This document shows, piece after piece, positions 16,469-23,999 of a stretch of 64,000 nt of DNA (the stretch's first letter is position 1; every line of letters begins with the position of its first letter). Under the pieces are notes generated by a model. The model was not told where the DNA came from. It did not search any database and saw only the letters and a list, made by a program, of their open reading frames with translations. A program made the translations under genes and the position numbers. The DNA comes from Vulgatibacter incomptus (GTDB taxonomy: Bacteria; Myxococcota; Myxococcia; Myxococcales; Vulgatibacteraceae), in the NCBI RefSeq assembly GCF_001263175.1, contig NZ_CP012332.1:3678220-3742219 (forward strand), given 5' to 3'.

Positions 16469-16780
16469 CTAGGCGACCCTGCTGGCGCCCGGCCAGCGGG
16501 CCTTGATCCACTCGGAGCCTTCTTCAGAAAAACCAGACCAGGCCGCGCTCTGAGTGGTGATGTTGATGACCAGAATCCTGTCGTCGCCATCGAGAACCTG
16601 AAGCAGTTCGTTGCGAAGGTTCTCCGCCGTCTGCTTGGTCTCAAGGAGCCAAGTCGAATCCAGCAGGTGCCAATAGGCCCCCTTCTTCTCCAGCAGCTCG
16701 TAGAGCGGCTTGTAGTCCGTCTCGGTGCGCTTCTTCTTCGTCTTCGCGATCAGGTCGTAGCCGACCAGGAAAAGTGCCAT
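16469..16780 (-). CDS. SinR-like small protein with Cas2/VapD-type fold
   Basis: A 103-residue protein beginning MALFLVGYDL, followed by KKGAYWHLLDSTWLLETKQTA, LDGDDRILVINI and AAWSGFSEEGSEWI. This is the pattern of proteins annotated as SinR family: a single ferredoxin-like domain related to Cas2 and VapD, with the first strand carrying a conserved Asp (YDL). Cas2 and VapD relatives include ribonucleases or structural subunits; the function of this branch is unknown. The ATG at 16,780 has AGGAGG five bases upstream, an ideal ribosome site that rules out the longer frame to 16,852. No cas1, repeats or other CRISPR genes are nearby. It sits inside the phage remnant zone. Confidence 0.75.
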   Translation of the reverse strand: MALFLVGYDLIAKTKKKRTETDYKPLYELLEKKGAYWHLLDSTWLLETKQTAENLRNELLQVLDGDDRILVINITTQSAAWSGFSEEGSEWIKARWPGASRVA

Positions 16781-16811
16781 TTGTTCCTCCTGTGAACATG
16801 ACACCCACAGG

Positions 16812-17348
16812 GTGAGTACGAATCGCACTCTGGCAAGCGAGAAAAACGACATGCACCCACATGCCGTTGATCTCGCTCGCCTTTCTCAGGCCGGGCTGCC
16901 GATGCACGCGAGCCGGGGGCGGTGGCGTCTCGGCCGGTGGCTCTGGCCGCTCAACGAGAAGCTCCTCGCTGTCGCCAGGGGGGAGATCAAGCGGTTCTTC
17001 GTCGTGGTGCCGCCGCGGCACGACAAGTCGGAGTCGATCTCGAAGTACTTCCCCCGCCTGGTACATGGGGACGTTCCCCGACCGGAACGTCATCCTCGGC
17101 ACCTACGAGGCGACGTTCGCGGCGGGCTGGCGCAGGAAGGCCGCGACGTGCTCGAGGAGCACGGCCCGTCGGTGTTCGGCGTCGAGGTCACCAGCGTCGG
17201 CAAGGCGACGGCGGGACGATGAACACGGCCGGCGTCGGCGGTCCGATGACGGGCAAGGGCGCACACCTCCTGATCATCGACGACCCGTTGACGAACACCA
17301 CGGGTGCCAACTCGGGCGTGACGCGCGAGTCGACGTGGGAGCTTGGCT
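16812..17348 (+). pseudogene. phage terminase large subunit, N-terminal ATPase half, multiple frameshifts
   Basis: The family sequence is spread over three frames. LNEKLLAVARGEIKRFFVVVPPRHDKSE (Walker A region) is followed after a shift by WYMGTFPDRNVILGTYEATFAAGW. Next, in the first frame, comes DVLEEHGPSVFGVEV, and in the third MNTAGVGGPMTGKGAHLLIIDDPL (Walker B). The Walker A glycine of the usual RHGKSE is Asp here. Terminase ATPases drive DNA packaging into phage heads, and this copy is clearly dead. At about 17,348 it runs directly into an unrelated recombinase tail, so a deletion joined the two. Confidence 0.75.
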
Positions 17349-17938
17349 GGAACTCGTGCCCGCTCAAGCAGGTGAACGCGGACCGGATCGAGCGAGAGGT
17401 GGAGACGATGCTCAAGGAGCTGAGCGTGTCGCCCGAACTCGTCTCGAAGGCGGTCGCCTCCGCCAACTCATCGAGCGCCGAGCAGGCGATGCCGCTCCGG
17501 GAGAAGGAGCGAGGTCTTCAGGAGCGCCTTCGCGAAACCAAGGCCAAGCTCAAGAACCTGGTCGACATCATCGCGTCACAGGGTCCCTCCGCCTTCGAAT
17601 CCTTCCGGGATTCGATTGGCCAGGGCGAGAAGGAGCGGGCGCACGTGGAGGCGGAGCTTGCGCTCCTGCGCGAGGAGATCGCGCGGGTCACGACAAAGCT
17701 GGTGGATCCTGAGAGAGCGGCGACGGTGCTGCGGAGCTTCAACCTTCTCTTCCACCTGGCGACACCGGCAGAGAAGCGGGAGCTACTGCACCTGTTGCTC
17801 AAAAAAATTGAGTTCCAGGGGAGGGACAAGCCCATCACCCTGGAACTCAATGACCTGCGAAGCTTCGAATTTGACGGTTCGAAACTACGCCCTGTCTGGC
17901 TCCGCGGCGAGGACTCGAACCTCGGACATGGTGATTAA
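17349..17938 (+). pseudogene. C-terminal fragment of a second serine recombinase, ending inside tRNA-Asn
   Basis: From NSCPLKQVNADRIEREV onward the product is the coiled-coil C-terminal region of large serine recombinases (LREKERGLQERLRETKAKL, AEKRELLHLLLKKIEF). The resolvase and Recombinase domains are absent. The final residues (WLRGEDSNLGHGD) are simply the antisense of the tRNA gene, and the stop at 17,936-17,938 lies within it. This is typical of an element inserted at a tRNA 3' end. It is a different subfamily from the recombinase at 9,963. Confidence 0.72.
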
Positions 17939-17972
17939 CAGTCACCCGCTCTACCGACTGAGCTACCGCGGA
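17897..17972 (-). tRNA. tRNA-Asn (anticodon GTT)
   Basis: The minus strand folds as a standard tRNA. The 7-bp acceptor stem tccgcgg/ccgcgga is at 17,966-17,972 and 17,901-17,907. The D arm is gctcagtcggtagagc, the anticodon loop ctGTTaa lies between ggtga and tcacc, and the T arm is cgaggttcgagtcctcg. Discriminator G is followed by an encoded CCA (17,897-17,899). Its 3' half borders the phage/recombinase remnant. Confidence 0.95.
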
Positions 17973-18222
17973 ATATTCTCTTGGCGTTGCGCACCTGGTG
18001 GGGCGCAGCGAGCGGGGTAGATACTCGGCCGAATCGGGGCTGTCAAGTGCAGGTCACCGTTTCTCGACCTGGCGCCCCAAGTGATGGCGAGCGGGGCGGG
18101 AATCGGGCCGCCGACCGAGCGCCGGGCGTCCGGCCGTGCCGCTCGAATCCCTCGATTCGACCGCACCAGGGCAACCTCCCGCCCCAAGGCGCATCTTCTC
18201 GCGCACGACTGGAGAATCGAGA

Positions 18223-18888
18223 ATGACCGCAGAGAAGAAGCCGCTTCGCGTGGACGTGATCTCGGACTGCGTCTGCCCCTGGTGCTACGTGGGCAAGCGG
18301 AACCTGGACGAGGCGATCGCCCGCTCGGAGGATCGCTTCGACATGGAGGTGCACTGGCACCCCTTCCAGCTGAATCCGGACCTCCCGGCGGAGGGGCGGG
18401 ACTGGAAGAAGTACGCGGCGGAGCGCTTCGGCTCGCTGGAGCGCCTGCGCGGGATGCAGGTCCGGCTCGAGGAGGTGGGGAAGGCGGCAGGGATCGACTT
18501 CGCATTCGACAAGGTCTCGCGCGCGGTGAACACCTTCGAGGCGCACCGCCTGATCGCGCTCGCGGGACTGGAGGGGCTGCAGGACGAGGTAGCCGAGGGG
18601 CTCTTCCGGGCGAACTTCGTGGACGGCGCGGACATCGGCTCGCGGGAGACGCTGCTGAAGGTGGCGACAGCCGCGGGGATGGACGCGGAACGGACTAGCG
18701 CGATGCTAGAGTCGGGAGAAGGCGAGGAACAGGTCCGACAGGGCCTCGAGATGGCGCGCCGAATCGGAGTGACGGGGGTCCCGTTCTTCATCGTGGACGG
18801 CAAGTACGCGGTGTCTGGGGCGCAGCCGCCGGAGGCGCTGGTGGAGCTCTTCGACCACGCGGCGCAAGGCGGCGGGGACGAGGGTTGA
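18223..18888 (+). CDS. DsbA-family oxidoreductase, FrnE-like
   Basis: A 221-residue thioredoxin-fold protein with the active-site motif CPWC (VCPWCYVG, about residues 18-25). It also has the FrnE-type insert of helices and the cis-Pro region TGVPFFIVDGKYAVSGAQ near the C-terminus. There is no signal peptide, so it is cytoplasmic. FrnE-like proteins are disulfide isomerases or 2-hydroxychromene-2-carboxylate isomerase relatives implicated in redox defence and polyketide tailoring. The ATG at 18,223 is preceded by GGAG ten bases upstream; the longer frame to 18,136 encodes unlikely residues. It is the first gene on the conserved-chromosome side of the tRNA. Confidence 0.88.
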   Translation: MTAEKKPLRVDVISDCVCPWCYVGKRNLDEAIARSEDRFDMEVHWHPFQLNPDLPAEGRDWKKYAAERFGSLERLRGMQVRLEEVGKAAGIDFAFDKVSRAVNTFEAHRLIALAGLEGLQDEVAEGLFRANFVDGADIGSRETLLKVATAAGMDAERTSAMLESGEGEEQVRQGLEMARRIGVTGVPFFIVDGKYAVSGAQPPEALVELFDHAAQGGGDEG

Positions 18889-19038
18889 CGAGCGGATCCG
18901 TCACGAAACCCGGGCCCCATTCCCCGGGCTAGGGCAAGGCTAGGGTTGCGCCAGGACGCCTCCTGGTCCATTTTAGCGCGCCGCGCTGGCCAAAAGGCCC
19001 TCGCGGGTCAACGATCGATCCCGCGAGAAGACAGCGAA

Positions 19039-19887
19039 ATGGGACTGCAGAGCCTCCGCGACAAGCTCCTCCAGGCCGGCCTCGTGAGCGAGGACCAGGC
19101 GAAGAAGGCCGAGGCCGACCGCGCCGCGAAGCCGACGAACCGCGAAAGCGCGCCGCCTCGCCGCGAAGGTGCTCCGCCCCGCCGCGAAAGCGCGCCGCCT
19201 CGCCGCGATGGTGCTCCGCCCCGCCGCGAAGGCGCGCCGCAGCGCCGGGAAGGTGCGCCGGCGCCTCAGCGCGCCCAGGCGGCCAGGCCCGCCCGGCCGC
19301 AGGAGCGGCAGGAAAAGCAGGCGAAGCCCGCGAAGGAGCTGACGCCGGAGCAGCAGAAGGCCCGCGAGGAGGAGGCGGCGTTCGCCGAGCGCGAGCGCAT
19401 GCTGAACCGGGAGCGCGAGGACAACCGCAAGCGCGCCGTGGAGGATCGCAAGCGCCTCGAGGGAGTGCGCGCGGCGGCCGAGCGGTTCGAGGTGACGGAG
19501 CGCGGCGGCGAGGCGTTCTTCTTCACCACGCGGAAGAAGAAGGTGCAGCGGATCTACCTGACGGCGGAGCAGCTCCAGCGACTGGAGTCGGGGGATCTCG
19601 CGATCATCGACAAGCCGCTCCCCGCGGAACTCTCGTTCTCGCTGGTGACCCGCGAGGGCGCGGAGCGGGCGCTGGCGCTGGATCCGAAGGCGCTGCGCTT
19701 CTACAACCGCGGCTTCGGGCAGACCTTCGGCTTCAAGGCGGAGTCGAGCAAGTTCGACGAGAACGCCGAGGCCGACGCGGCGGAAGGCGAAGAGGCCGAG
19801 GCCGCTGAGGTCGCGCCGGCTTCCAACGAGGCCGAGACCGAGGCCGCCGAGGACGCGCCTGCTTCCGACGAGACGCAGGCCTCCTGA
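19039..19887 (+). CDS. DUF2058 (YaiL-like) nucleoprotein with Arg-rich tandem repeats
   Basis: A 282-residue protein. The N-terminus LQSLRDKLLQAGLVSEDQAKKA and the C-terminal core IYLTAEQLQRLESGDLAII ... RALALDP match DUF2058 (E. coli YaiL, about 180 residues). The extra length comes from an insert at ~35-80 of repeated RREGAPP/RRESAPP units, a Glu/Arg-rich helix, and an acidic Glu/Ala tail after residue ~245. Members are reported as nucleoid- or RNA-associated, but the function is not established. The basic repeats and acidic tail suggest nucleic-acid contact with self-masking (inference). The ATG at 19,039 begins the conserved MGLQSLRDKLL. Confidence 0.85.
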   Translation: MGLQSLRDKLLQAGLVSEDQAKKAEADRAAKPTNRESAPPRREGAPPRRESAPPRRDGAPPRREGAPQRREGAPAPQRAQAARPARPQERQEKQAKPAKELTPEQQKAREEEAAFAERERMLNREREDNRKRAVEDRKRLEGVRAAAERFEVTERGGEAFFFTTRKKKVQRIYLTAEQLQRLESGDLAIIDKPLPAELSFSLVTREGAERALALDPKALRFYNRGFGQTFGFKAESSKFDENAEADAAEGEEAEAAEVAPASNEAETEAAEDAPASDETQAS

Positions 19888-19918
19888 CACCAAGCATCGG
19901 GCCTGAGTGCCTGCAGAT

Positions 19919-19941
19919 GGGAGCGCCCCCGAGGCGCTCCC
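19919..19941 (+). terminator. 9-bp hairpin just ahead of queF
   Basis: Stem gggagcgcc with its complement around cccga, 32 bases after the DUF2058 stop and only 11 bases before the queF ATG. It may end the upstream transcript or mask the weak queF ribosome site. It does not fit the known preQ1 riboswitch patterns. Confidence 0.5.
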
Positions 19942-19952
19942 CTGGAAACACC

Positions 19953-20312
19953 ATGTCGACCAAGCCTCAGAAGAACCTGGACACCTTCCCCAACCCGAAG
20001 CCGGGCCGCCCGTACGAGATCTTCTTCGACGCGCCGGAGTTCACCTGCCTCTGCCCGCTGACGGGGCAGCCGGACTTCGCGCACATCAAGATCCGCTACA
20101 TCCCGGACGAGACCTGCGTGGAGCTGAAGAGCCTGAAGCTCTACCTCTGGAGCTACCGGGACGAGGGCGCGTTCCACGAGGCCGTGACGAACAAGATCTG
20201 CGACGACGTGATCGCCGCGATCGATCCGCTCTTCGTGGAGGTGGTGGGCGACTTCTTCGTGCGCGGCGGGATCCGCACGGTGGTGACGGCCCGCCACGAG
20301 AAGGCGAAGTAG
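19953..20312 (+). CDS. queF: NADPH-dependent 7-cyano-7-deazaguanine reductase (type I)
   Basis: A 119-residue unimodular QueF that reduces preQ0 to preQ1 with NADPH in queuosine biosynthesis. The active-site block is APEFTCLCPLTGQPDFA; the Cys before Pro is the nucleophile that forms the thioimide. The NADPH/QueF motif ELKSLKLYLWSYRDEGAFHE is complete, and the end RGGIRTVVTARHE is typical. The ATG at 19,953 is chosen over a GTG/ATG at 19,917 that lies inside the hairpin. The nearby gluQ (21,494) also acts on queuosine-modified tRNA-Asp, so the two are functionally linked. No queC/D/E genes are in the window. Confidence 0.95.
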   Translation: MSTKPQKNLDTFPNPKPGRPYEIFFDAPEFTCLCPLTGQPDFAHIKIRYIPDETCVELKSLKLYLWSYRDEGAFHEAVTNKICDDVIAAIDPLFVEVVGDFFVRGGIRTVVTARHEKAK

Positions 20313-20323
20313 CAGGCCGCAAA

Positions 20324-20348
20324 GAAGCGCTCGTTGCTCGAGCGCTTC
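20324..20348. terminator. bidirectional hairpin between queF and the phosphoesterase
   Basis: A 10-bp perfect stem gaagcgctcg/cgagcgcttc with loop ttgct, in the 42-base gap between two convergent stop codons. Confidence 0.75.
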
Positions 20349-20354
20349 GCGAAA

Positions 20355-21299
20355 TCAGCCGGCCGCGGCGAGGCGGCGCGCAGCCTCCAGGGCGGGCACA
20401 GCCTCCTCGCCAGCCTGCGGCTCTGCCGCTGCCGGCTTGGCCGCCGCCGCCGCGTCGTCGACGAGCTTCCGCTCCTCCGGGACGCCGCCGTTGCCGTCGA
20501 GGAGCCAGTAGCCCTCGTGGCCGAGCCAGGTGGAGCTCCCCCCGCATATAATCCGCGGCCCGCCCTCGAGGGCGAGCGTGAATCGCTTGTGGATGTGTCC
20601 GCACATCACGGTGGCGACGCCGGCGAGGCGGCACGCCTCGAGGAACCGCAACGCATCGGTGAGCCCGTGATCCCTGCGATCGACCTTGCCGTCGGGCCGC
20701 ACGGGCGTGTGGTGGAGGACCACGTGGACGGTGCGCCCCTTCACCTTCGGGTGGGCGCAGATCTTCATGAGCGCCTGGAGCTGATCGTCCCCCACCCTGC
20801 CGGCGGCGATGCCGGGAACGGGGGGCACGCGCGCGGAGCAGAGGCCGACGATGGCGACGTCGTCACCGAGGAGCCGCACGTGGGGCCAGGCGCCCTCGGC
20901 TCGCAGCTCGGGGAGGTCGGAGCCGAGGAGGTGGCCGAACCACTTCTCGAAGCGCTGCTTGCGCACGCTGCCGGGGGTGAAGACGTCGTGGTTGCCGGGG
21001 ATGACGGTGAGCTTGTCGGGCTTGTCGGCGAGCTCGCCCAGGGCCTTGCGGGCGCCTTCGAACTCCTCGTCGAGGGCGAGGGCGGTGAGGTCGCCGGAGA
21101 GGACGACGTGGTCGACGGCGTTCCTCGCGGCCTCGGCGACGAGGCGGGCGATGGTCTCGGGGGCCTTTACGTAGCGCTGCGCGCGCTTGGCGAGCTTGAG
21201 CTCGAGCTGGGCGGCGAGCCTGCGCCAGCCGAGCTTCCTCCACGGACGCTCGTCGTAGTCGACCTGCACGTGAACATCGGAGATGTGGAGGATTTTCAA
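20355..21299 (-). CDS. calcineurin-like metallophosphoesterase
   Basis: About 314 residues with the full dinuclear-metal signature: ILHISDVHV (D-x-H), VLSGDLT (GD), IPGNHD (GNHD), VVLHHTP (H) and MCGHIHK (GH-x-H). The family covers cyclic-nucleotide phosphodiesterases and lipid phosphatases such as LpxH/CpdA relatives; the substrate here is unknown. The C-terminus is a ~50-residue Ala/Pro-rich tail. Translation probably starts at the TTG at 21,299, which puts LKILHISDVHV at the very N-terminus as in the family; no ATG is available nearby. Long open frames upstream of it are antisense to gluQ. Confidence 0.85.
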   Translation of the reverse strand: MKILHISDVHVQVDYDERPWRKLGWRRLAAQLELKLAKRAQRYVKAPETIARLVAEAARNAVDHVVLSGDLTALALDEEFEGARKALGELADKPDKLTVIPGNHDVFTPGSVRKQRFEKWFGHLLGSDLPELRAEGAWPHVRLLGDDVAIVGLCSARVPPVPGIAAGRVGDDQLQALMKICAHPKVKGRTVHVVLHHTPVRPDGKVDRRDHGLTDALRFLEACRLAGVATVMCGHIHKRFTLALEGGPRIICGGSSTWLGHEGYWLLDGNGGVPEERKLVDDAAAAAKPAAAEPQAGEEAVPALEAARRLAAAG

Positions 21300-21493
21300 G
21301 GCGCTGTCCCGCCCTTTCGGCGTTCGTGAAGAACCTGGAGAAAACCTGGGTACGGGGCGGGCGCTCGTAAACCGGGAGCCCGCTTGCCTTGTAGGTGGGA
21401 GACGCGTTTCGGGGAGAGAACCCGGGCCGCGCCGGAAAAAATGCCCGCGCTCCGATGGGAGCCGGTGCGAAGCTGGTTGATCGAAGGAAACCG

Positions 21494-22429
21494 ATGAAGG
21501 CACGCGGACGATACGCCCCGACCCCATCAGGGGATCTCCACCTGGGCAACGCACGGACGGCGCTGCTCGCGTGGCTGTCGATCCGCGCGCAGGGCGGCGA
21601 ATTCGTGCTCCGGATGGAGGACCTGGACAAGCCGCGGGAGCAGCCAGGGGCGGCGGCGCGGATCCTGGATTCCCTGCGCTGGCTGGGCCTGGACTGGGAC
21701 GAGGGGCCGGACGTCGGCGGGCCGCACGGGTCGTATGTACAGAGCGAGCGCTCGGGCCTCTACGACGACGCGGTGACGACGCTGGTCGCGGTGGGAAAGG
21801 CGTTTCCCTGCTGGTGCTCCCGGGCGGAGGTCGCTGCGGCGAGCCGCGCACCTCACGCCGGCGAGGAAGGGCCGCGCTACCCAGGCACCTGCCGCACGGC
21901 GGATCCCGGGGCGATGGCGCTCCGAGGGCGCCCGCCGTCGATGCGCGTGCGAGCCCCCGAGGGGCCGATCCGCTTCGTGGATCGCCTGCAGGGCCCGCAG
22001 GCGTTCGACGTGGATGCGCTGACGGGGGACTTCGTGATCCGCCGGGCGGACGGCGTGGCGTCGTACCAGCTCGCGGTGGCGGTGGACGACGCGGCGATGG
22101 GGATCACGGAGGTGCTCCGGGGCGACGATCTCCTCTCGTCGACGCCGCGCCAGCTCATCGTGTACGAGGCGCTTTCACTCGTAGCTCCGTCGTTCTTCCA
22201 CGTGCCGCTGGTGCTCGGGCCGGACGGGGGCCGGCTGGCGAAGCGGAACGGCGCCCGCTCGATCGGTGAGCTCCGGGAGGCAGGCGAAGATCCGAAGGCG
22301 ATCTGCGGCCTGCTCGCGGCGCTCTCCGGCCTGGCGGAGCCCGGCGAGCGCGTCTCGCCGCGGGAGCTCATCGCCCGCTGGGATCCGGAGCGGTTACCGC
22401 GGGAGCCAGTACGCCTAGTAGGCGGCTGA
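21494..22429 (+). CDS. gluQ: glutamyl-Q tRNA(Asp) synthetase
   Basis: A 311-residue truncated class I synthetase. It has the HIGH-like motif in PTPSGDLHLGN at residues ~9-19, the Glu-recognition FVLRMEDLDKPRE, a zinc site CWCSRAE...YPGTC, and the KMSKS-like LAKRNGARS. It lacks the C-terminal anticodon-binding domain of GltX, as expected of GluQ (YadB). GluQ attaches glutamate to the queuosine base of tRNA-Asp without binding as a true GluRS. The ATG at 21,494 follows AAGGAAA. Its pairing with queF at 19,953 makes sense, since queuosine is its acceptor. Confidence 0.92.
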   Translation: MKARGRYAPTPSGDLHLGNARTALLAWLSIRAQGGEFVLRMEDLDKPREQPGAAARILDSLRWLGLDWDEGPDVGGPHGSYVQSERSGLYDDAVTTLVAVGKAFPCWCSRAEVAAASRAPHAGEEGPRYPGTCRTADPGAMALRGRPPSMRVRAPEGPIRFVDRLQGPQAFDVDALTGDFVIRRADGVASYQLAVAVDDAAMGITEVLRGDDLLSSTPRQLIVYEALSLVAPSFFHVPLVLGPDGGRLAKRNGARSIGELREAGEDPKAICGLLAALSGLAEPGERVSPRELIARWDPERLPREPVRLVGG

Positions 22430-22472
22430 GCGGCTTGCCCTCTTTGACGCGCCGGGTATTCTCTCGCGCCCC

Positions 22473-23114
22473 ATGTTGCCGCTCCGCTCCAAGACCGACC
22501 CGCGCTGGATCGAGCTCGCCACGTCGCGCTTCGACGAGGTGATCGTCGACCACGCGCACTGCGAGAAGAAGGCGGCGGCGTCCGCGATGGCGCTGGTGAC
22601 GGCCTACCCCGACCACGACCTCCTCGTGAAGCGCCTCGCCCGACTCGCGCACGAGGAGCTGCGGCACTTCCGCCAGGTCTACGACCGCATCTCGGCGCGC
22701 GGCCTGAAGCTGAGCAAGGACGAGGGCGATCCCTACGTGCAGTCGTTGATCCGCTTGGTGCGCACGACGCCTGCGGAGCGGCGCATGGATCGACTCCTCG
22801 TGAGCGCGCTGGTGGAGGCCCGCTCCTGCGAGCGCCTCGAGCTCCTCTCGGAGGCCCTCGAGGATCCGGAACTCCGCTCCTTCTACGCGACGCTCGCCCG
22901 CGCCGAGGCGGGCCACCACACGCTCTTCGTCGACCTCGCCGCGACGTATGCGCCGCAAGAAAGAAGTGGAGCGCCGCCTCGAAGTGCTGGCCGAGGCGGA
23001 GGCGGCGATCGTGGCAGAGCTACCGCTCGCGCCGCGGATCCACTGACCTCCACTCCCATCGGCACACACAGAGCGGCAGCGCACCCGGTGGTCGCACGGT
23101 CGAGAGGGGATTAG
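22473..23114 (+). CDS. miaE: tRNA-(ms2io6A)-hydroxylase, with a C-terminal frameshift
   Basis: Residues 1-165 match MiaE, a ferritin-like di-iron monooxygenase that hydroxylates 2-methylthio-N6-isopentenyladenosine-37 of tRNA. Metal ligands are visible in HAHCEKKAA, AHEELRHF, EARSCERLE and ARAEAGHH. After TYAPQ the frame turns into Arg/Gly-rich sequence to 23,114. In another frame at the same point (about 22,954-22,966) coding continues as RKKEVERRLEVLAEAEAA and ends LPLAPRIH at 23,046, which fits the family better. The sequence therefore has an indel there, either real or an assembly error. The catalytic core is intact in both cases. Confidence 0.85.
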   Translation: MLPLRSKTDPRWIELATSRFDEVIVDHAHCEKKAAASAMALVTAYPDHDLLVKRLARLAHEELRHFRQVYDRISARGLKLSKDEGDPYVQSLIRLVRTTPAERRMDRLLVSALVEARSCERLELLSEALEDPELRSFYATLARAEAGHHTLFVDLAATYAPQERSGAPPRSAGRGGGGDRGRATARAADPLTSTPIGTHRAAAHPVVARSRGD

Positions 23115-23189
23115 GTTCGACCTCGAGCCCCACAACTGAAGATCCCGCGGAAACGATCGTCGAAGAATCATCGAGCCCGGAGGCACGGA

Positions 23190-23993
23190 ATGTCTGAAGA
23201 AATCTTGCACAGGCGCCGCGAGGGCGACGTCGAGATCCTCTCGTTCAACCGCCCGTCCTCCCGGAACGCGCTGACGCCGGAGCTCGCGGACGCCCTCGCC
23301 GGGGCGCTGGACGACGCGAAGATGAACCCCGCCGTCCGCGCGGTGGTCCTCACGGGCAACGGCGGCAGCTTCTGCTCCGGCATCGACCTCTCCGGCGTGA
23401 TGGGGATGTTCGCAGAGGATCCCTCGCCCGCGAAGCGCCGCGCCCTGTCGAAGCGGGTGCTGGCGGGCCAGCTCCACGCCGCGATCCGCGCGCTCTGGGA
23501 GCTGCCGAAGCCTACCGTGGCGGCGGTGGAGGGCGGGGCCGCGGGCTTTGGACTGGACCTCGCCTGCGCCTGCGACCTGCGCGTGATCGCCCGCGACGCG
23601 AAGCTCTCCTACACCTTCACCCGGCGGGGCCTGGTGCCGGACGGCGGAACGGGGCACTACCTGCCGCGGATGATCGGCCTCGGCCGCGCGCTGGAGCTGG
23701 TGCTCCTGGGGGAGCCCTTCGACGGGACGCGCGCCCTCGAGCTGGGTCTCGCGAACCGGGTGGCGGACGGCGCCTCGACGCTGCCTGCGGCGGTGGAGCT
23801 CGCGGCGCGCCTCGGCGCGAACGCGCCCCTCGCGATGGCCGCGGCGAAGGCCCGCTTGAAGGCGAACGACAGCTACGCGGAAGAGCTCTCGCAGGTGATC
23901 GAGCTCGCCGCGGTCGGCGTCGGGAGCGACGACGCGCTCGAAGGCATCGCCGCCTTCCTCGAGAAGCGTCCGCCCCGTTTCAAGGGCGCGTAG
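23190..23993 (+). CDS. enoyl-CoA hydratase/isomerase family protein
   Basis: A 267-residue crotonase-fold protein. Signature segments are LSFNRPSSRNALTPEL, the first oxyanion loop GNGGSFCSGIDLSGV, and AAVEGGAAGFGLDLACACDLRV with the second oxyanion glycine. RRGLVPDGGTGHYLPRMIGLGRALEL carries a candidate catalytic acid region. Members hydrate or isomerise acyl-CoA esters in fatty-acid or amino-acid breakdown; the substrate is undetermined. The ATG at 23,190 has a GAGGCACGGA leader. The glycerate kinase follows after six bases, so the two are probably cotranscribed. Confidence 0.88.
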   Translation: MSEEILHRRREGDVEILSFNRPSSRNALTPELADALAGALDDAKMNPAVRAVVLTGNGGSFCSGIDLSGVMGMFAEDPSPAKRRALSKRVLAGQLHAAIRALWELPKPTVAAVEGGAAGFGLDLACACDLRVIARDAKLSYTFTRRGLVPDGGTGHYLPRMIGLGRALELVLLGEPFDGTRALELGLANRVADGASTLPAAVELAARLGANAPLAMAAAKARLKANDSYAEELSQVIELAAVGVGSDDALEGIAAFLEKRPPRFKGA

Positions 23994-23999
23994 GCCGCC

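Noticed and set aside
16469-16780. Cas2 of a CRISPR locus
   Set aside because: No repeats, cas1 or other cas genes nearby; the sequence fits the stand-alone SinR-like branch better.
19888-19952. preQ1 riboswitch ahead of queF
   Set aside because: A simple hairpin is present, but the A-rich tail and pseudoknot elements of known preQ1 classes are not.
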